A stretch of DNA of 64,000 nt, taken from Acheta domesticus (Eukaryota; Arthropoda; Insecta; Orthoptera; Gryllidae). Made by a program: the position numbers and the translations under genes. The DNA is taken from the NCBI GenBank assembly GCA_031308135.1, contig JAHLJT010000631.1, positions 155,389,276-155,453,275 of the forward strand. The letters run 5' to 3'. This document shows positions 29,855-42,049 of the stretch, in pieces. How positions within the stretch are numbered: position 1 is the first letter of the stretch; the number at the start of each line of letters is the position of its first letter. Under the pieces are notes generated by a model. It was not told where the DNA came from and searched no databases. It was given only the letters and a program-made list of their open reading frames with translations.

Positions 29855-31151
29855 ACTCGTGGTACTACAGAATGGCACAGTCGTTCCCATATTAGTTTTC
29901 TATTTTCTCGGGTCTGGGCTAGATATTCGGAATTACCACATACCCGTGCCATCTGCCATCCATCGTCGCCCAAATTTCATTTTTTTGACATTTTCTTAAT
30001 TTTTCGGTTTCCTCATCGTAGAACTGGAATATTAATTTTAGAATATTAAAGAACACTAAAACCTCGTCCTAATTGGCAATTTTCTTTGCAAAATTTCGAG
30101 CCGTCTTTAAGAAAATGGCGATTAAACGCTACGCTAAAAATGCGAAATTTGAAGCTCTTTTACTCAGAAAATGTTTGAGTTTTCGAAACACTTCATTAGA
30201 AGTCATTAAGGTCATGTACATTTTTTTGAAAATTTTAGCAGTGTTCTGGCAATATTGCGTGCAATATTTGCAATGTTAAAAATAACAAAAACAAGATTTT
30301 CCCAAAAACGGCAAAACATTTTTTCTTTAAACGTTTGATAGGGACAGTGCTAAATGATATGATATCACATTAACGTCACGTTGCTCTATTCTTTTGATTT
30401 TTTTCAAAAATTACAAAAATGTAATATTTTCACTTGTCTCGTACGTCGTTTATATTAATATTAGCGGCAATTTGTTCAAATTATTATTATATTTATGAGC
30501 AAATGTGCTTTAAATAATGTGAAGTAAAGTGTCTCGAGAACTTAATCGTTTTCTGTGAAAACTAGTTTAAAATTCCGCAATTTCTGAAACGCTCAAACGC
30601 CATTTTCTCATAAATGGCTGCAACGTTTTTCTTCAAAATTTTCGAATAGATAGTGCAAGTTGCACTCTTTAATATGAATGTTCATTTTGGGGTATTTTTT
30701 TAATTACACAAATGTATTTTTTGGATGATTTCTCACACCGTTAATATGCACATTTCCAGCAATTTGTAAACACTATTGAATTTGTAAGTTAATGTGTTTC
30801 AAATGACTTATAATGGAGTGTTTCGAAAAATGAATAATTTTCTGTGAGAAAGAACTTCAAGTTTCCCATTTTTAGTAGCGCCTAAACGCCATTTTCTTAA
30901 AAATCGGCTTAAAAGTTTTCAAATAAATTTGTGGTTTGGGACGCGTTATACTGTTCTTTAATATTCCAAAACAATATTTCCGTTCTACCATTAGGAAATC
31001 GAAAAATTAAGAAAATGTAAACAAATTGTAATTTGGGCGGCGATAGATGGCAGTTGGCACAAGTATTTGGCAATTCCGAATAGTTAGCCCAGACCCAAGG
31101 AAATAGAAAAGTAATTCGGGAAAGTGTGTGCCATTCTGTAACACCACTAGT
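29855..31151. mobile_element. TIR element, ACTAGTGGTG family, 1.3 kb
   Basis: The left end reads ACTCGTGGTACTACAGAATG. The right end, reversed, reads ACTAGTGGTGTTACAGAATG. Similarity between the arms continues for about 200 bases (TTGGGTCTGGGCTA, GGAATTACCACATAC, TTTTTTGACATTTTCTTAA). The interior is AT-rich, has no transposase and is related to 15.9-16.9 kb. Non-autonomous. Confidence 0.68.
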
Positions 31152-31496
31152 TCATATTCAGCGCATCAGTGTTTACGACGTAGCTGATGAGGAAAAACGA
31201 AGCGTTAGAATTCACTTGTGTCGTTTCAGGACAGCCAATACTTTCTGCTTCAGTACTCCATTTGCCACACACAGCGGCATGTTTGCTATAGCAGGTCACT
31301 TGTTTCTACAATTGTTTTTTTCCTTTTTGTTTAGTATTTTCTTTTGTAATATCCTCTCCTCAAAACGCGTTCTATAGGTGCGCTAATGACTCGACTTCCA
31401 GATATTCGTTAAAGCCATTAATATTTAAAGTTGAGTAAAAAATGAAGTTTATTTCATAAAATTAATTTGACAAATAACGTTTGTTTTCATTTCCAG

Positions 31497-31658
31497 ATAT
31501 TGAAGATGCTCTTTTTAGAGAGACCATATGCACAGGAAATCTTCCTGGTGAACTAAACTTAAGAAAGTTTGCTATAGTGGGCGGAGTTGTCCGAATTGAT
31601 ATATTTCTTCTGTTGCCGCAACCATATCAACACCCTGAAAAATATTTATTGTCTCTCA
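31497..31658 (+). CDS. Host gene, exon 3
   Basis: The acceptor is TTTTCATTTCCAG, and the first two bases complete an Asp codon with the G left by exon 2. The translation reads IEDALFRETICTGNLPGEL, then NLRKFAIVGGVVRIDIF and LLLPQPYQHPEKY. This mixed, well-structured sequence is the most conserved-looking part of the protein. The chosen donor is CTCA|GTGGGT (phase 1), because it is the one that matches the phase of exon 4; the frame itself stays open to 31718. An intron of about 9.4 kb filled with satellite, TIR elements and a Tc1 relic precedes it. Confidence 0.65.
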
Positions 31659-33724
31659 GTGGGTGCTTTTTTATTTTAAAAGAGTATAGCTCTATTTATT
31701 TTAGAAGAGGCATTCCTTAATAAAATATATGGAATGGAAAGAATAGAAACAAAGAAATACCAGTAGAACCGAATCCATTAATAATACGAGTATATATCAT
31801 TCAAGTTGTCTGGCTTGAGCGCTTTAACTTGTTCCTTAGATTGGAAAAATTTGGAGTCGTTTTTAAGATAATGGCGTTTAAGCATCACTGTAAATGTGAA
31901 ATTTGAAACTCTTTTTCACATAAAACATTTTAGATTTCGAAAAACTTCGAACTAAGAAAAACTTTGAAAACGAGAAATTTTGAGGAAAGACCTACTGTGT
32001 GTTTAATTATCGCATTCCGCAGTATATCCCAAGCACATCTAGAAAGGGTACGAAGGTATCAGCGCTCTTTTTAGCGTTGACAAAATTAAAATGAACAAGT
32101 GAAATGTATAAGTTACAATTGAAATTTTGATTCTTATTAGACATTTTTATTGCAACCATACAAACATTTTTTGTTGTGAAATAGCTTCATTTTACTTTTT
32201 TCGAAACTTTAACAATTCTCATCATATTGGACTTTTTTTGCTGAATCTCAAATGTCCAAATTTTCCCTTCCTTAATTTAATTTTGATGAAAGTATACATC
32301 TCAATTAACCAGTCTGTTGAACTTAAATTGACTAATTTCCTTGTTTTAAAAAAAGTTAAATTCGCCTGCATCTGATTACATTGGTACTGTTTCAGAGTTA
32401 AAAACGTCATGCATTGATAAAATCATATTTTGGGATGAATTGGGCTCTGTTATGTCAAAAATTTGTTGAAACAGTCCAGAAAATTATATTTACAGATTAG
32501 ATTTTCAAAGGGATATCAGAAAAGTGCAAAAACTGGATATTTATGTGTACACTTACACCCAGTTTTTGGCGCAGAATTAGTATTGTCATTGAAAACTCAC
32601 ATTTTTCAGTAAGCTATTGAAATATTTTTTTTCGATAGATCGATATATTAATGTCCCATTGTGACTAAACTTAACATATTAATATGAGGTTTGAAGAAGA
32701 AGTCTTGGCAAATCTTGTTTTTCTAAAAGAAATTTAATCGGATCGCACAATTTTCTTTTTCGCGTGAAATAAATGCTGCACTAATGAGTGTTCACAACAA
32801 CAGATTGCTCTGTGAGTGCCTCTATTAGCACAGAAAGCAATGTGAAATCAGTTATCTGACTGCCGCCGTTACGATGAATGTAACGTTTCGAGCAGCGCTC
32901 GCGAACCAAGATACCCGTCCTACGTGGGAGAAACAATCAAGAATGTCTCAGGGTATTGGTGTAATAGGAAGTGTCTTGGGAATAATGCCCTTCCATATCT
33001 GACAGTCGCGAGATGGGCAGGAACATTTCTGGCAGGACGCGTACCAAACAGTGATCATCGACGTACGTGACGACTTGTGAGTGTCCGGACCGTTGTGGAA
33101 AGTGCGGTAATCGAGCAATCTGACTAATCTGGCTTTTAGAAAGGATATGTAATGCTTTTGGAATGTTATGAACTCGTATATGGTGAAATGGTTTGGAACA
33201 TGAAACAAGTGCTGTCATTTCAAATACCTTAATAAATATGAGAAACCCAATTTTAGTATGTCGTAAAATGTCTGTGCACTTAGTTCATACCTTGTCCTTT
33301 CATACGTATATTTCACATTTTCCACCCGTGCTTGTATTCTCACAATAACAACAAAACTTTGCCTTGACTTAGACCCCAACCCTTGCAGATACTTAAGATA
33401 TATTAAATGTGGATAGTAACTAACATTTTTTCACACTTCTATCGTTTTGGAACAATTACCTTCTATGGTTATAAAAAGTTATTTCATGAGGATCGCACCC
33501 AGGCTAAGCCTTTGCGAAAATAATTTGGGAGGAGTAATGTATCTCCATGGGTATTACATCCTCTCATTTATTTTGTGTTATCACAATCTGTTTAATAAAT
33601 AAAATAAAATTGAACGTGATTATGAGTATTATAATTCTACTTCATAATTTTCTTTCTATCTTCGTCCTATATCATCAATTCTATCATTCTGCAAAATTTT
33701 CTTTTAATCATTCTCAATTTCCAG
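31659..33724. other. Intron between host exons 3 and 4
   Basis: AT-rich with fragments like the dispersed repeat near 31840-31960. No other gene was recognised. The small ORFs near 32.94-33.22 kb overlap each other on one strand and show no family motif. Confidence 0.45.
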
Positions 33725-33788
33725 TAAAGCTGCCAATAGGCTTGGAAGAAGTACCTGACGAGGATTTTGAACCACCTGCAGAAAAAAT
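33725..33788 (+). CDS. Host gene, exon 4
   Basis: The acceptor is TTCTCAATTTCCAG. The 64-bp exon enters in phase 1 and reads KLPIGLEEVPDEDFEPPAEK, acidic and proline-containing. The donor AAAAAT|GTAGGT leaves phase 2. The next in-frame codons would include TAG, so an internal exon must end here. Confidence 0.62.
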
Positions 33789-33850
33789 GTAGGTATAAGA
33801 AAATTTCTTATGTTTATTTAAGTCTATCTTTTAATTTTTGAATTTAAAAA

Positions 33851-33853
<3 letters not shown>

Positions 33854-33939
<86 letters not shown>
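33854..33939. repeat. (AT)n(AC)n microsatellite
   Basis: About 30 bases of AT dinucleotides followed by about 55 bases of AC. Confidence 0.95.
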
Positions 33940-33944
<5 letters not shown>

Positions 33945-33945
<1 letters not shown>

Positions 33946-35082
33946 AACAGGGTGGAACAATTAAGTGTTAACACCTCTTGTATCTCCTCAATCAAGATGC
34001 CTTTGGGAAAGTCGTAGCATAAACAGGGTCTACTTGATTATAGCGTACTTCGTTTGTGCACTGTTTTTTACTACTAAGATATACGGTCAACCTTGTTTTT
34101 TTAATGGAACCATATCCTAAATTTTAGCGTATCTAAATGAGCTTAAAAAGACGATTTCAAATATGCGTACATCTTCGTATTTAAGCGAATCGTTTTTTAG
34201 AAATTGGTGTGTTTTTGTAACGTTTTTCTCACTGAAGCGGCGATTTTCAATTCCAGCTTTCCTGTTAGATAAATGGGGAATTTAAAGAGTCTACACTTCA
34301 GACAAACATGCTCATTTATTTGAGCACAGAAATATCTACTTTCGTCGATACTAATTTTGCCGAAAGATGACTTCGTCCAAGGAAGTCTCAAATGTTGCAT
34401 ACATGATCCCGCAAAGTTCTTGTTTTGTCACACAAATACTTTTCTGTTCTTTTGATATCTGTGACAACATATTCTATATACATTTAAGTCAATAATACAA
34501 AAATCAATGAACAATGTCTTATTAATAATTTATTTGTAAGTAACCGTCGCATACGAAAATTCTGTATAAGATATTTTTTAGTAAATATTGATGATTTTAC
34601 TCAATTTTAAGCTTCTTGGTTTGTCGAGGCTGTATTTTTTCAACAGCTTGACGAGACCAGGCAATCCTCCATATTCGGAACGAAAATCAAAATAAGGCAT
34701 TGAAATCTGACCAAATTTATTTCTACAATTTTTAGAGATCTGCTTTTTTGACCTCCTACAGATTGACGAGATTGTTTATCACTGGAATTGAAATCTAAAT
34801 ATTGGCATGTTTAAATAATGGAAAACTGTGTTCTCTAAAATCTGGTCTGGTAGCTCCATTTTATATACTTCTGTCTGAAGCACACAATCTTTCAAATATG
34901 GGAAAAAGTACGAGTTGACATAACTAATTTCCTCACTACATAACAGATTACATGATGAAGCTGACATCGATTTTAAAATTAGTATAGTGTATCTCATCTG
35001 TGCGGATAATAAAATATTAACACAGGTCATTATTTTTAAAACATATTGTCAACAAGCACTAATGTCCTTTTGTCTCACATAG
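33945..35082. other. Intron between host exons 4 and 5
   Basis: No gene or clear transposon end. It is AT-rich and has minor ORFs without motifs. Confidence 0.45.
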
Positions 35083-35184
35083 AGTGGAAAAGCCGGTGGT
35101 TACTGCAAGGAAGTCCACTCTTCAACAAATTTCGTCTATGCTGAAGTCACTGGTTGAAATAAAGGACGAAATGGAAGCAGAATC
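35083..35184 (+). CDS. Host gene, exon 5
   Basis: The acceptor is GTCTCACATAG, and the first base completes an Ile codon with AT from exon 4. The translation VEKPVVTARKSTLQQ, then SSMLKSLVEIKDEMEAES, is predicted to be helical and charged. The donor is AATC|GTAAGC in phase 2. The next exon is about 6.4 kb away, beyond a pyrimidine tract and LINE scraps. Confidence 0.62.
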
Positions 35185-35409
35185 GTAAGCTACACCGACA
35201 TTTGAAAATAGTTAAGGTTTCATTTACTTAGGGTAATATTGTAGAATGAATTGGGGATCATGATTTCATTAAAATGTATAAATTTTCTCATTCCAATTTT
35301 CTCAGTGCAACCTCACAATACACTAATAATTTTTATAAGAAATCAAACGACAAAAACTATAATTTGAAAATAATTGTTTTTATTGATGACTGCTTATTGA
35401 TTTTTATGC

Positions 35410-36243
35410 ATGTACTAGCTGGTACCCGGCGCGTTGCTGCTGCAGAAAAAATAATTGAGGAAATATTCTTCTCCGCCTCTCTCTTTCTTTCCCCACTCTC
35501 TTTATCCCTCACTCTTTTTTCTCCTTTTTCTTCCCCCTCTGTCTCCTTTTCTTCCCCCCTCCCTCCCTCCCCCGCTGTCTTTTCCCCCTCTCACTTTTCC
35601 ACCTCTCTGTCTCTATTTTTCCATGTCTCTCTTTCCCCCCTCTGTGCCTCCTTTCCGTTTTGTTTCTCTTTTGCCCCTCTGTGCCTCTTTTCCCCCTGTG
35701 TGTCTCTTTGCCCCCCTCTGTGTGCCTTTCCCCCTCTGTGTCTCTTTTCCTCCTTTGTCTCTCTTTCCCCTCTCTATGTCTCTTTTCCTCTCTGTGTCTC
35801 TTTTCTCCCTCTGTGTCTCTTTTTCCCTCTTGTGTGTCTTCTTCTCTTCTATGTCTCTTCTTCCCCTCTGTCTCTTCTTCCCTCTGTGTCTCTTTCCTTT
35901 GACTCTATTTTCCCCCTTTCTTTTCCCGCTCTGTTTTCCCTCTCTCTAATTTCCCCCTCTCTCTATTTCCTTCGTTTTCTCTACTTTCCCTCTCTCTCCA
36001 TTTTCCCAGCTCTCCACATTTTCCCCGCTCTCTCCATTTCCCTCGCTCTCTCCATTTTCCCCGCTCTTTATTTTCCCTCTCTCTATTTTCCCCACTGTTT
36101 ACCCCTCTCTCTGTTCTCCCTCTCTCTATTTACCCCTCATTATTTCCCCCTCTCTCTATTTTACCCCTCTCTCTATTTTCCCCTATCTTTCCCTCTCTCA
36201 TTTCCCCCTCTTTCTTTGTCCTTTGTCTTTTTGCCTTTCCATC
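35410..36243 (+). repeat. Long degenerate pyrimidine tract in a dispersed repeat
   Basis: The segment ACTAGCTGGTACCCGGCGCG at about 35414 opens the unit, followed by about 780 bases of almost pure C/T on the plus strand with loose repetition of CCCCTCTCTCTATTTT. The opening resembles a widespread arthropod interspersed repeat with an internal CT microsatellite; this is from memory and not verified. Long open frames here are low-complexity (Ser/Pro/Leu/Phe) and not genes. Confidence 0.75.
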
Positions 36244-36972
36244 ATCAACTTGCGCCGCCTGCTCCTCCTGCTCTCCTCGACCTCGCCCCACGGCACACGA
36301 CAACGCCCAGCTCACGTGAATTGGGAATTACATTTAACTGAATCTCCATCTTGTGCTGTGGCGCCATCTAGTGGAGTTACAATAATATTGTGCTATACCT
36401 ATGTTCTTCCCGCAAGTGCAAGCAATAAGTTGACCACGTTGTATTGTAATTGGATGCCTGGTACGGCAGCGCATTAAGCACGAACTAACAAACATTGATT
36501 TTTATGTATTAGATTAATTTTCTCTATAATTATTTTTCGAGAAATTTTCCAGTATTTTAATAGTTATTCTGCTATTCGGGGCGGTGATGAATCCAACAAA
36601 TCGGAGATAATTAAAATTGGTCATGTCGTTCTTGAGTTATAAACGGTTTAATTAACCCGACTTTGTTTTATTTACAGACGTCTTTGCACGTCTGCAAAGT
36701 CACTTTGAGCAGGTAGGGTAATATTGAGCCAGACCAGCAAAAATGTAATAGAATGTTAAAAAAGATTTCATCCTGTAGAATACGGTGAGAGAAATGTTTC
36801 TTTGAGGCCTTGGCCTCAAAATTTTTATTTTTAAGGTCCTAAAACGCTTCGTTTAGGAGTTATTTAAAAATATAGATTCGAACTGTGTAACGGGCTGCGT
36901 TTGCATGAATATAGTTATGCAGCAAAAGAAATACCTCTGCAATTCCGGAAGGAATAGCAAATCATTAGAATT
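36244..36972. other. 3' part of the pyrimidine-tract repeat and adjoining intron
   Basis: GTGGCGCCATCTAGTGG at about 36359 and GTTCTTGAGTTATAAACGG near 36633 look like conserved landmarks of the same interspersed repeat. No gene was seen. Confidence 0.4.
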
Positions 36973-36977
36973 TAGCG

Positions 36978-37600
36978 ATGAAGAAAAATCGGAATTATGA
37001 AATTCTTACTTTGCATCTGTCTTCTCTCCAGCAAAAAAATACGGATGAAGAAATCGATGTCGATTCAACTGGCAATTGCTCTCAATTTATCATAGAAAGT
37101 AAAACAGTTCGAAAAATAGTTAAAAATCTAGGAAATAATAAATCTAGGGACCCGATAATATACCTGAGGAAATTCTTAAATAGGGGAGTGAAGTCATTAT
37201 CCAGTATCTTGTACACCTATTTCAGATATCCATCAACCATAAAAGCATCCCATACGACTGGAAACGTGCAATAGTTGTGCCAGTCTTTAAAGAGGGAGAT
37301 AGATCCGCAGTGGAAATTCATCGTCCAGTTAGCTTCACATACGTATTGTGCAAAGGTATGGAGCGCGTCATCACAAACTTTACTAAGAAGGAGTGGAATA
37401 GAACATGATGGATATGCACGCACAACATGGTTTCCGGAAGGGGCGTTCTTGCGAAAGACAATTATTGGCATTTGTACAAGAAATCTCTGATTCAGTAAAT
37501 AGAGGTGACAGAATAGACGCATTTGCTATAGACTTCGCAAATGCCTTTGACTTTGTTCCGCACGATCTACTCTTAAAGTAGCACATATCAGGTATAGATA
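36978..37600 (+). pseudogene. LINE reverse transcriptase fragment (plus strand)
   Basis: It carries VRKIVKNLGNNKSRDP, VVPVFKEGDRSA, HRPVSFTYVLCKGMERVI, then HGFRK-type and LLAFVQEISDSVNRGDRIDA followed by FANAFDFVPHDLLL. These are the N-terminal RT blocks of a jockey/CR1-type LINE, in order, in at least three frames. The catalytic box and the C-terminus are absent, so it is a short double-truncated relic. Confidence 0.75.
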
Positions 37601-37604
37601 AATA

Positions 37605-39137
37605 GCAGGTAGTAAATCCAGGGGCGTAGCGTCCATGGATGTGGATGATGTGTTGCATACCCTGACAATATCAGCTATTTTATTTTAAAATGATTGTAAA
37701 TTGTCTACTTGTTATTTTCTTTTTCTACTACAAAATATTTCATTATATTTTAAACATAGCGCCGTTGAGAATTCGATTCTCCACAAGGATGAACGAATTT
37801 GTCTGAAATGCCGCCTAGCCTGCGCTGTGAATCAGATGCACAATGACCCATTACATCCAAGGTGCCTACGAAAAAGCGAAACTTTACGAAACTTCATTGT
37901 TCTCTTCGGTGTTTGTACGAGAACTAGGTTAATTAATGAATATTGTCCCTTTATTTAAGTTTTATTACCTTATTTTAATGCATTTAGCAACTATATATTT
38001 GTAGCCAATTTAGGTTAGGGATTGTGCTGGTTAAATGCACGAGGGTATGTGACTGTGCAATACACATCTGTGCCCTGGAATGGCGAGCACAACGCGATCC
38101 AAAGTGCCTACATAATTATGGAGTCGTATTTTTGTTCCGTGGACAAATTATATCACGTGAGAAACAGTTAAAAATATTTGAAAAAAATATGAGAGGATAT
38201 AATTTTATTTAAACAGCCAACGCAGGCTATTTTGAGCAATGCAACACTGATAAGGGAAAAAAGGGAAATTCTGTCACACTTCATTCGAGTTGTATGCTTT
38301 TTTGGGAGACAAGGGCTTGTATTTTCTAGCCATAATGAAAATAGAGGATCATCAAATAGAGAAAATTTCGTGGAATATAGTGTGAATAGTGTAAAATGTA
38401 AATAGTGTAAAAAGTGTAATAATGAAATATGATAAAACAGACAAGGAGGATATGGAAAATTGCAGTATTTCATGCAATCTCGCCAGAAATTCAGATTAAT
38501 TGGATTTTAAGTGTGAGCATGGTAATATCCCATGAAATTAAAAATGAATTTTCTAAAGCCTTTTTTGTTTCCTCTATACTGGATGAAACCCTTGATGTAA
38601 GCAGCAAAGGACACCTGTCATCTGTTTTTCATTACGTGTCTGTAAATTGATTGATTTTCTCTTTCGTATTATATTTTTATAATAGATCATTACTTTCTAT
38701 TTTATAAATTATGTCAATTCTAATGGGTTCCAAATGATATGAATTGGACAATTTTGAAAATCATTGGGTTTGATTGTGCTCTTATTATTAAAGTATGAGG
38801 ACACACATTTATATTTTGCTAGGTCGTGAACTTAAGTCAACTTTTTCTAACTTTCAACCAGTAAACTACATGAAGTACGTGAGGTATTATTACTTTTACT
38901 GGATCAGTTTTATTTTAAATATACAAATTATTTATGTGCTGTAATTGACCAATGTGACAGAAATGGTATTGGTGAATGAGGAATATTTAGGAGTTTTAAA
39001 TTATTTTCTCATTTCTCGAGTTACATACCCTAAGCCAAAACGCAGGCTACGCCACTGAGTAAATTGGATTAAAGAATTGATTGAAGGCCTCACACAGTTT
39101 GTTAAGGTAGGTCACACGTACTCAGAAGATTCAAGTA
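37605..39137. other. Intron DNA with one unassigned ORF
   Basis: A frame at about 37760-37958 encodes CLKCRLACAVNQMHNDPLHP and follows a possible acceptor (TTTTAAACATAG), but it is not needed to join host exons 5 and 6 and has no clear donor. No other gene was seen. Confidence 0.35.
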
Positions 39138-39250
39138 CAGTAATCCCTCAGCATTCGCGAGCGTTACGTTCCTGAAAATCATCGCGAATGTCAAATTCGG
39201 GAATGTTGAGTCTATATTTTAATGAAAAAACATGGGTTACGTTTCTGGAT
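39138..39250 (+). mobile_element. Pogo/Tigger-like transposon end
   Basis: The sequence CAGTAATCCCTCAGCATTCG, followed by CGAGCGTTACGTTCC, resembles the conserved CAGTANTCCCTCG..TTACGTTCC ends of pogo/Tigger elements. It is preceded by TA, their usual target. The other end and any transposase were not found, so this is a fragment. Confidence 0.45.
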
Positions 39251-40360
39251 ATCGAAAAACTTTAAAAAAGAAAGAAGAAATGATAAACAATTGCAGTAGA
39301 ACTGAGTAGGCCCTAGCACAAACAAAATTCACGATTAATGTCCCAAGAAAATATTTGGTGTAGAGAACATTAATGGCGAACGGAACTATTCCGGAGCGAT
39401 ATTAGTGAATTTATAGATTGATGTGAATAATTTACATTATTATAGCGAGTTATTGTGTTGTGCAGCGGAGCAATTAATGCAAAATTGTTTCGGAACTTTT
39501 GTAAAGATACCATTTACGTTGTATTTACTGCACATAAATAGATGGCAGCAATAGTATCGGATATATGAATGCTTGCATATTTTATTGCCGCGAAGGAACT
39601 TTATTAGAACATTTACGAAGTTTTTAGGATGCGAGTGCGCGGTACGTCACCAATCGATTCGTGTGTTATTGAGAGGCGGTGACACAAACTGGACAATATG
39701 TCGGTGGCATTGATAGTGCGTAAGAGTATTGGTAACCGACACGGAGTAATAGGAGCCGAGCAGCATGCAGGGGACGACGAGATCTGGTGTCTAATGGTTG
39801 GAGAACGCGGATGTAGACGAACTGGGGCGTATTCTACAAACAGGGAAGTGGTGATCATTTCTTTGGTTTCTTTTTAAGAAGATAGACTAAATTGTTCAAG
39901 GCCAAGATTTGTAGTAGTAGTTAAGGAGTATAATGAATGGCCATTACAATTAACTGAAAGGAACGTACATGTACAGGAGTAAATGAGAGAAGTTATTTTA
40001 AGTGTAAATGTTCACTGATGTTCATATTCAGTGTTCTTCATTTTTTGTGTTCTTTTGTGTGTTATATATTCATGTTTATTTTGATGTATGTTTGTATGGA
40101 ATGTTGACGAAAGCAACGGAGTATGAGAACTTTAATTCTTGGTTAATAAATGAAGGGAGGCATAATTGCCTACCATTCGTTATTTCTCTCACACTGGTAT
40201 TTATATTTCAGTAGTAATTGTTGATATCCTGGCAGCACTACAACGGAGGCTGTTCCGTATGGAACAGGTGACAACCAACTATACAAATTTATGTGACGAA
40301 TTGCAAGGAGGGAGCTAGCGTAAGATGATAGCGGAGTAATATTGAGAGAGTGTAGTAATA
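39251..40360. other. Intron DNA, no recognised gene
   Basis: GC-richer patch near 39640-39800 without motif. Possibly the decayed interior of an LTR or DNA element. Confidence 0.35.
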
Positions 40361-40520
40361 ATCGTCAGCTTGGCAGAGATAGCCGAGCCTGATATTCTGT
40401 TACATTGGCAACCCAACTTGAGGAGCTGTGTAGGTATAGATAATAGAGAGATAGCAGAGAGAGAAACCGGTAAGAGCTACATTTTCGTTACATTGGCAGC
40501 CCAATGTGGGGCTGTATTAG
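40361..40520 (+). repeat. Two-unit repeat with primer-binding-site-like sequence
   Basis: TGGCAACCCAACTTGAGGAGC (40406) and TGGCAGCCCAATGTGGGGC (40494) recur with an 88-bp period after GTTACAT. The second is close to the TGGCGCCCAACGTGGGGC pattern of Lys-tRNA-primed retroelements. No LTR could be delimited. Confidence 0.35.
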
Positions 40521-40699
40521 TGATAATAGAAGAAGAGCGAGCCGACATTTTCGTTACAATAGATTCTTATACCTTACATCTGCCAACAAGTATACTCGTG
40601 GTAGTATACTTGTACAATATTTCCAAAGACAAATTATTTATTTATATTTTTAAATATTACTTTTAAACAATATTATTACCAAAAACCATAAGTTATTTA

Positions 40700-41150
40700 A
40701 ATTATTTTTGAAATTTAGTAAACGAAGATTGCTGCATTTAAGCTTCTCCAATCTCGTATCGTTTTATTCACAAATGAAAACTTTCCTACATCTGTCCATT
40801 GCTTTTTCTCCTGAATCTTGTATTTGTGTTCATTTTTGCCAGTATACGATGCCTTTTCCAGCCTACTTTGAATTTCTTCCCAAGCTTTGCTCAAATACGC
40901 TCTATAATTGCCAGCAGTCTTAGCTTCCTTAACATTGTCTCTAACAATTCCCGCCCAAGAATATATTTAATGTTCGTATTTTTAATGTTTTTGCCTACAA
41001 CAAACTTAGCCGCTTGTTTCTGAACGCCTTCAATGCTCTGTATTTCCCCAGTTCTATACAGGTCCCCACAGCTCGCGGCGTATTCGAATAAAGGTCTCAC
41101 CAATAACGTGTATGCTTTTAGATTCTTAACTTTTAGGTAACGGACTTGGT
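40700..41150 (-). pseudogene. LINE reverse transcriptase C-terminal fragment
   Basis: The minus strand reads VRPLFEYAASCGDLY, then GVQKQAAKFVVGK and LLAIIERI. After a frame change it has KAWEEIQ and WTDVGKFSFVNKTI-like segments. This is the tail region shared by jockey/CR1-type LINEs and resembles the tail at 17.3-17.8 kb. Confidence 0.75.
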
Positions 41151-41154
41151 TGCT

Positions 41155-41543
41155 CGATTATAATCGAGATTTCCAATTTTATCTACATTTTAAATCCAAA
41201 GTAGACGTGTACTTTTCAATTATACGGTTAATTTCTTCTCCAAATCTTCTCATGGAAGTTGTTCAATTACCACTCTGGAGGTACATATTACACATATACA
41301 CATTTGAAATCCCTTGCTCTGGGAATCATGGTCCCAAACATTTTGTTTTCACACATGACTGAGCACAACCGATATCAGATGAAGATTATTTGGCTCATGT
41401 TTCGAGTAAATGGGCCACTATTTTCACACTTCCGCTGTTTTCTGCAGCTCAGTTATGCAATGGAAATGATCGTGATGGATGTGAGTGGTTTTGTGTTGAT
41501 GTGAAAATCATAATTTGATTTATTTCTCTGTATTGTTCAACAG
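41155..41543. other. Intron DNA before host exon 6
   Basis: No recognised gene or repeat border. Confidence 0.4.
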
Positions 41544-41609
41544 ACGGGGTGAAGAGAAAAAATCTACTGTGGAGGAAAAGAAGTCAGTATCGGAAGACAG
41601 AAAATCAAA
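41544..41609 (+). CDS. Host gene, exon 6
   Basis: The acceptor is TTGTTCAACAG, and the first base completes a Ser codon (TC+A). The 66-bp exon reads RGEEKKSTVEEKKSVSEDRK, followed by S and part of a Lys codon, then a perfect donor, AA|GTAAGT (phase 2). The low-complexity Lys/Glu/Ser content matches exons 1, 2 and 7. Confidence 0.62.
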
Positions 41610-42049
41610 GTAAGTTTTAAATTTGAAAGTTTTGAAATAATTATTGTAATTTTAAATTATTACTTTTCCCAGCAAGTTAAGTCGTCACAGGTTCTCTATG
41701 AATGTGAATGCGCATTGAAGTGTAGTATACCGAGTTTAAGATCTTTACCACCTCATCGTATAAACTGAAAGAGAGAGATTTGCCATGTTCGTTCATATTT
41801 TTAGATGATAATTAATAATTATAATAAATGATGTACGATTCATGCAGTTTATAAACTAGTAAATTAGTTTTATGCATCTTTTTCATCTCTTGCAGTGTTT
41901 GGGCATCATAGCTAGCGTGTATAAACGAATGTAAATATGTTGACGAATAACGTGAAATTATGATGATAAACATAAAAAACTGCGAATTTAAACTAGAAGT
42001 CTCAGAGGTGAGGAGATAAGAATGCCAGATACTTGGGAATTAAGGTTGC

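Noticed and set aside
35274..36341. 355-codon Ser/Pro/Leu/Phe-rich ORF
   Set aside because: Product of the pyrimidine tract; three overlapping frames are open at once, as expected for C/T-only sequence.
37760..37958. Additional host exon with CLKCRLACAVNQMHN
   Set aside because: Exons 5 and 6 already join in phase without it, and no donor in a matching phase was found.
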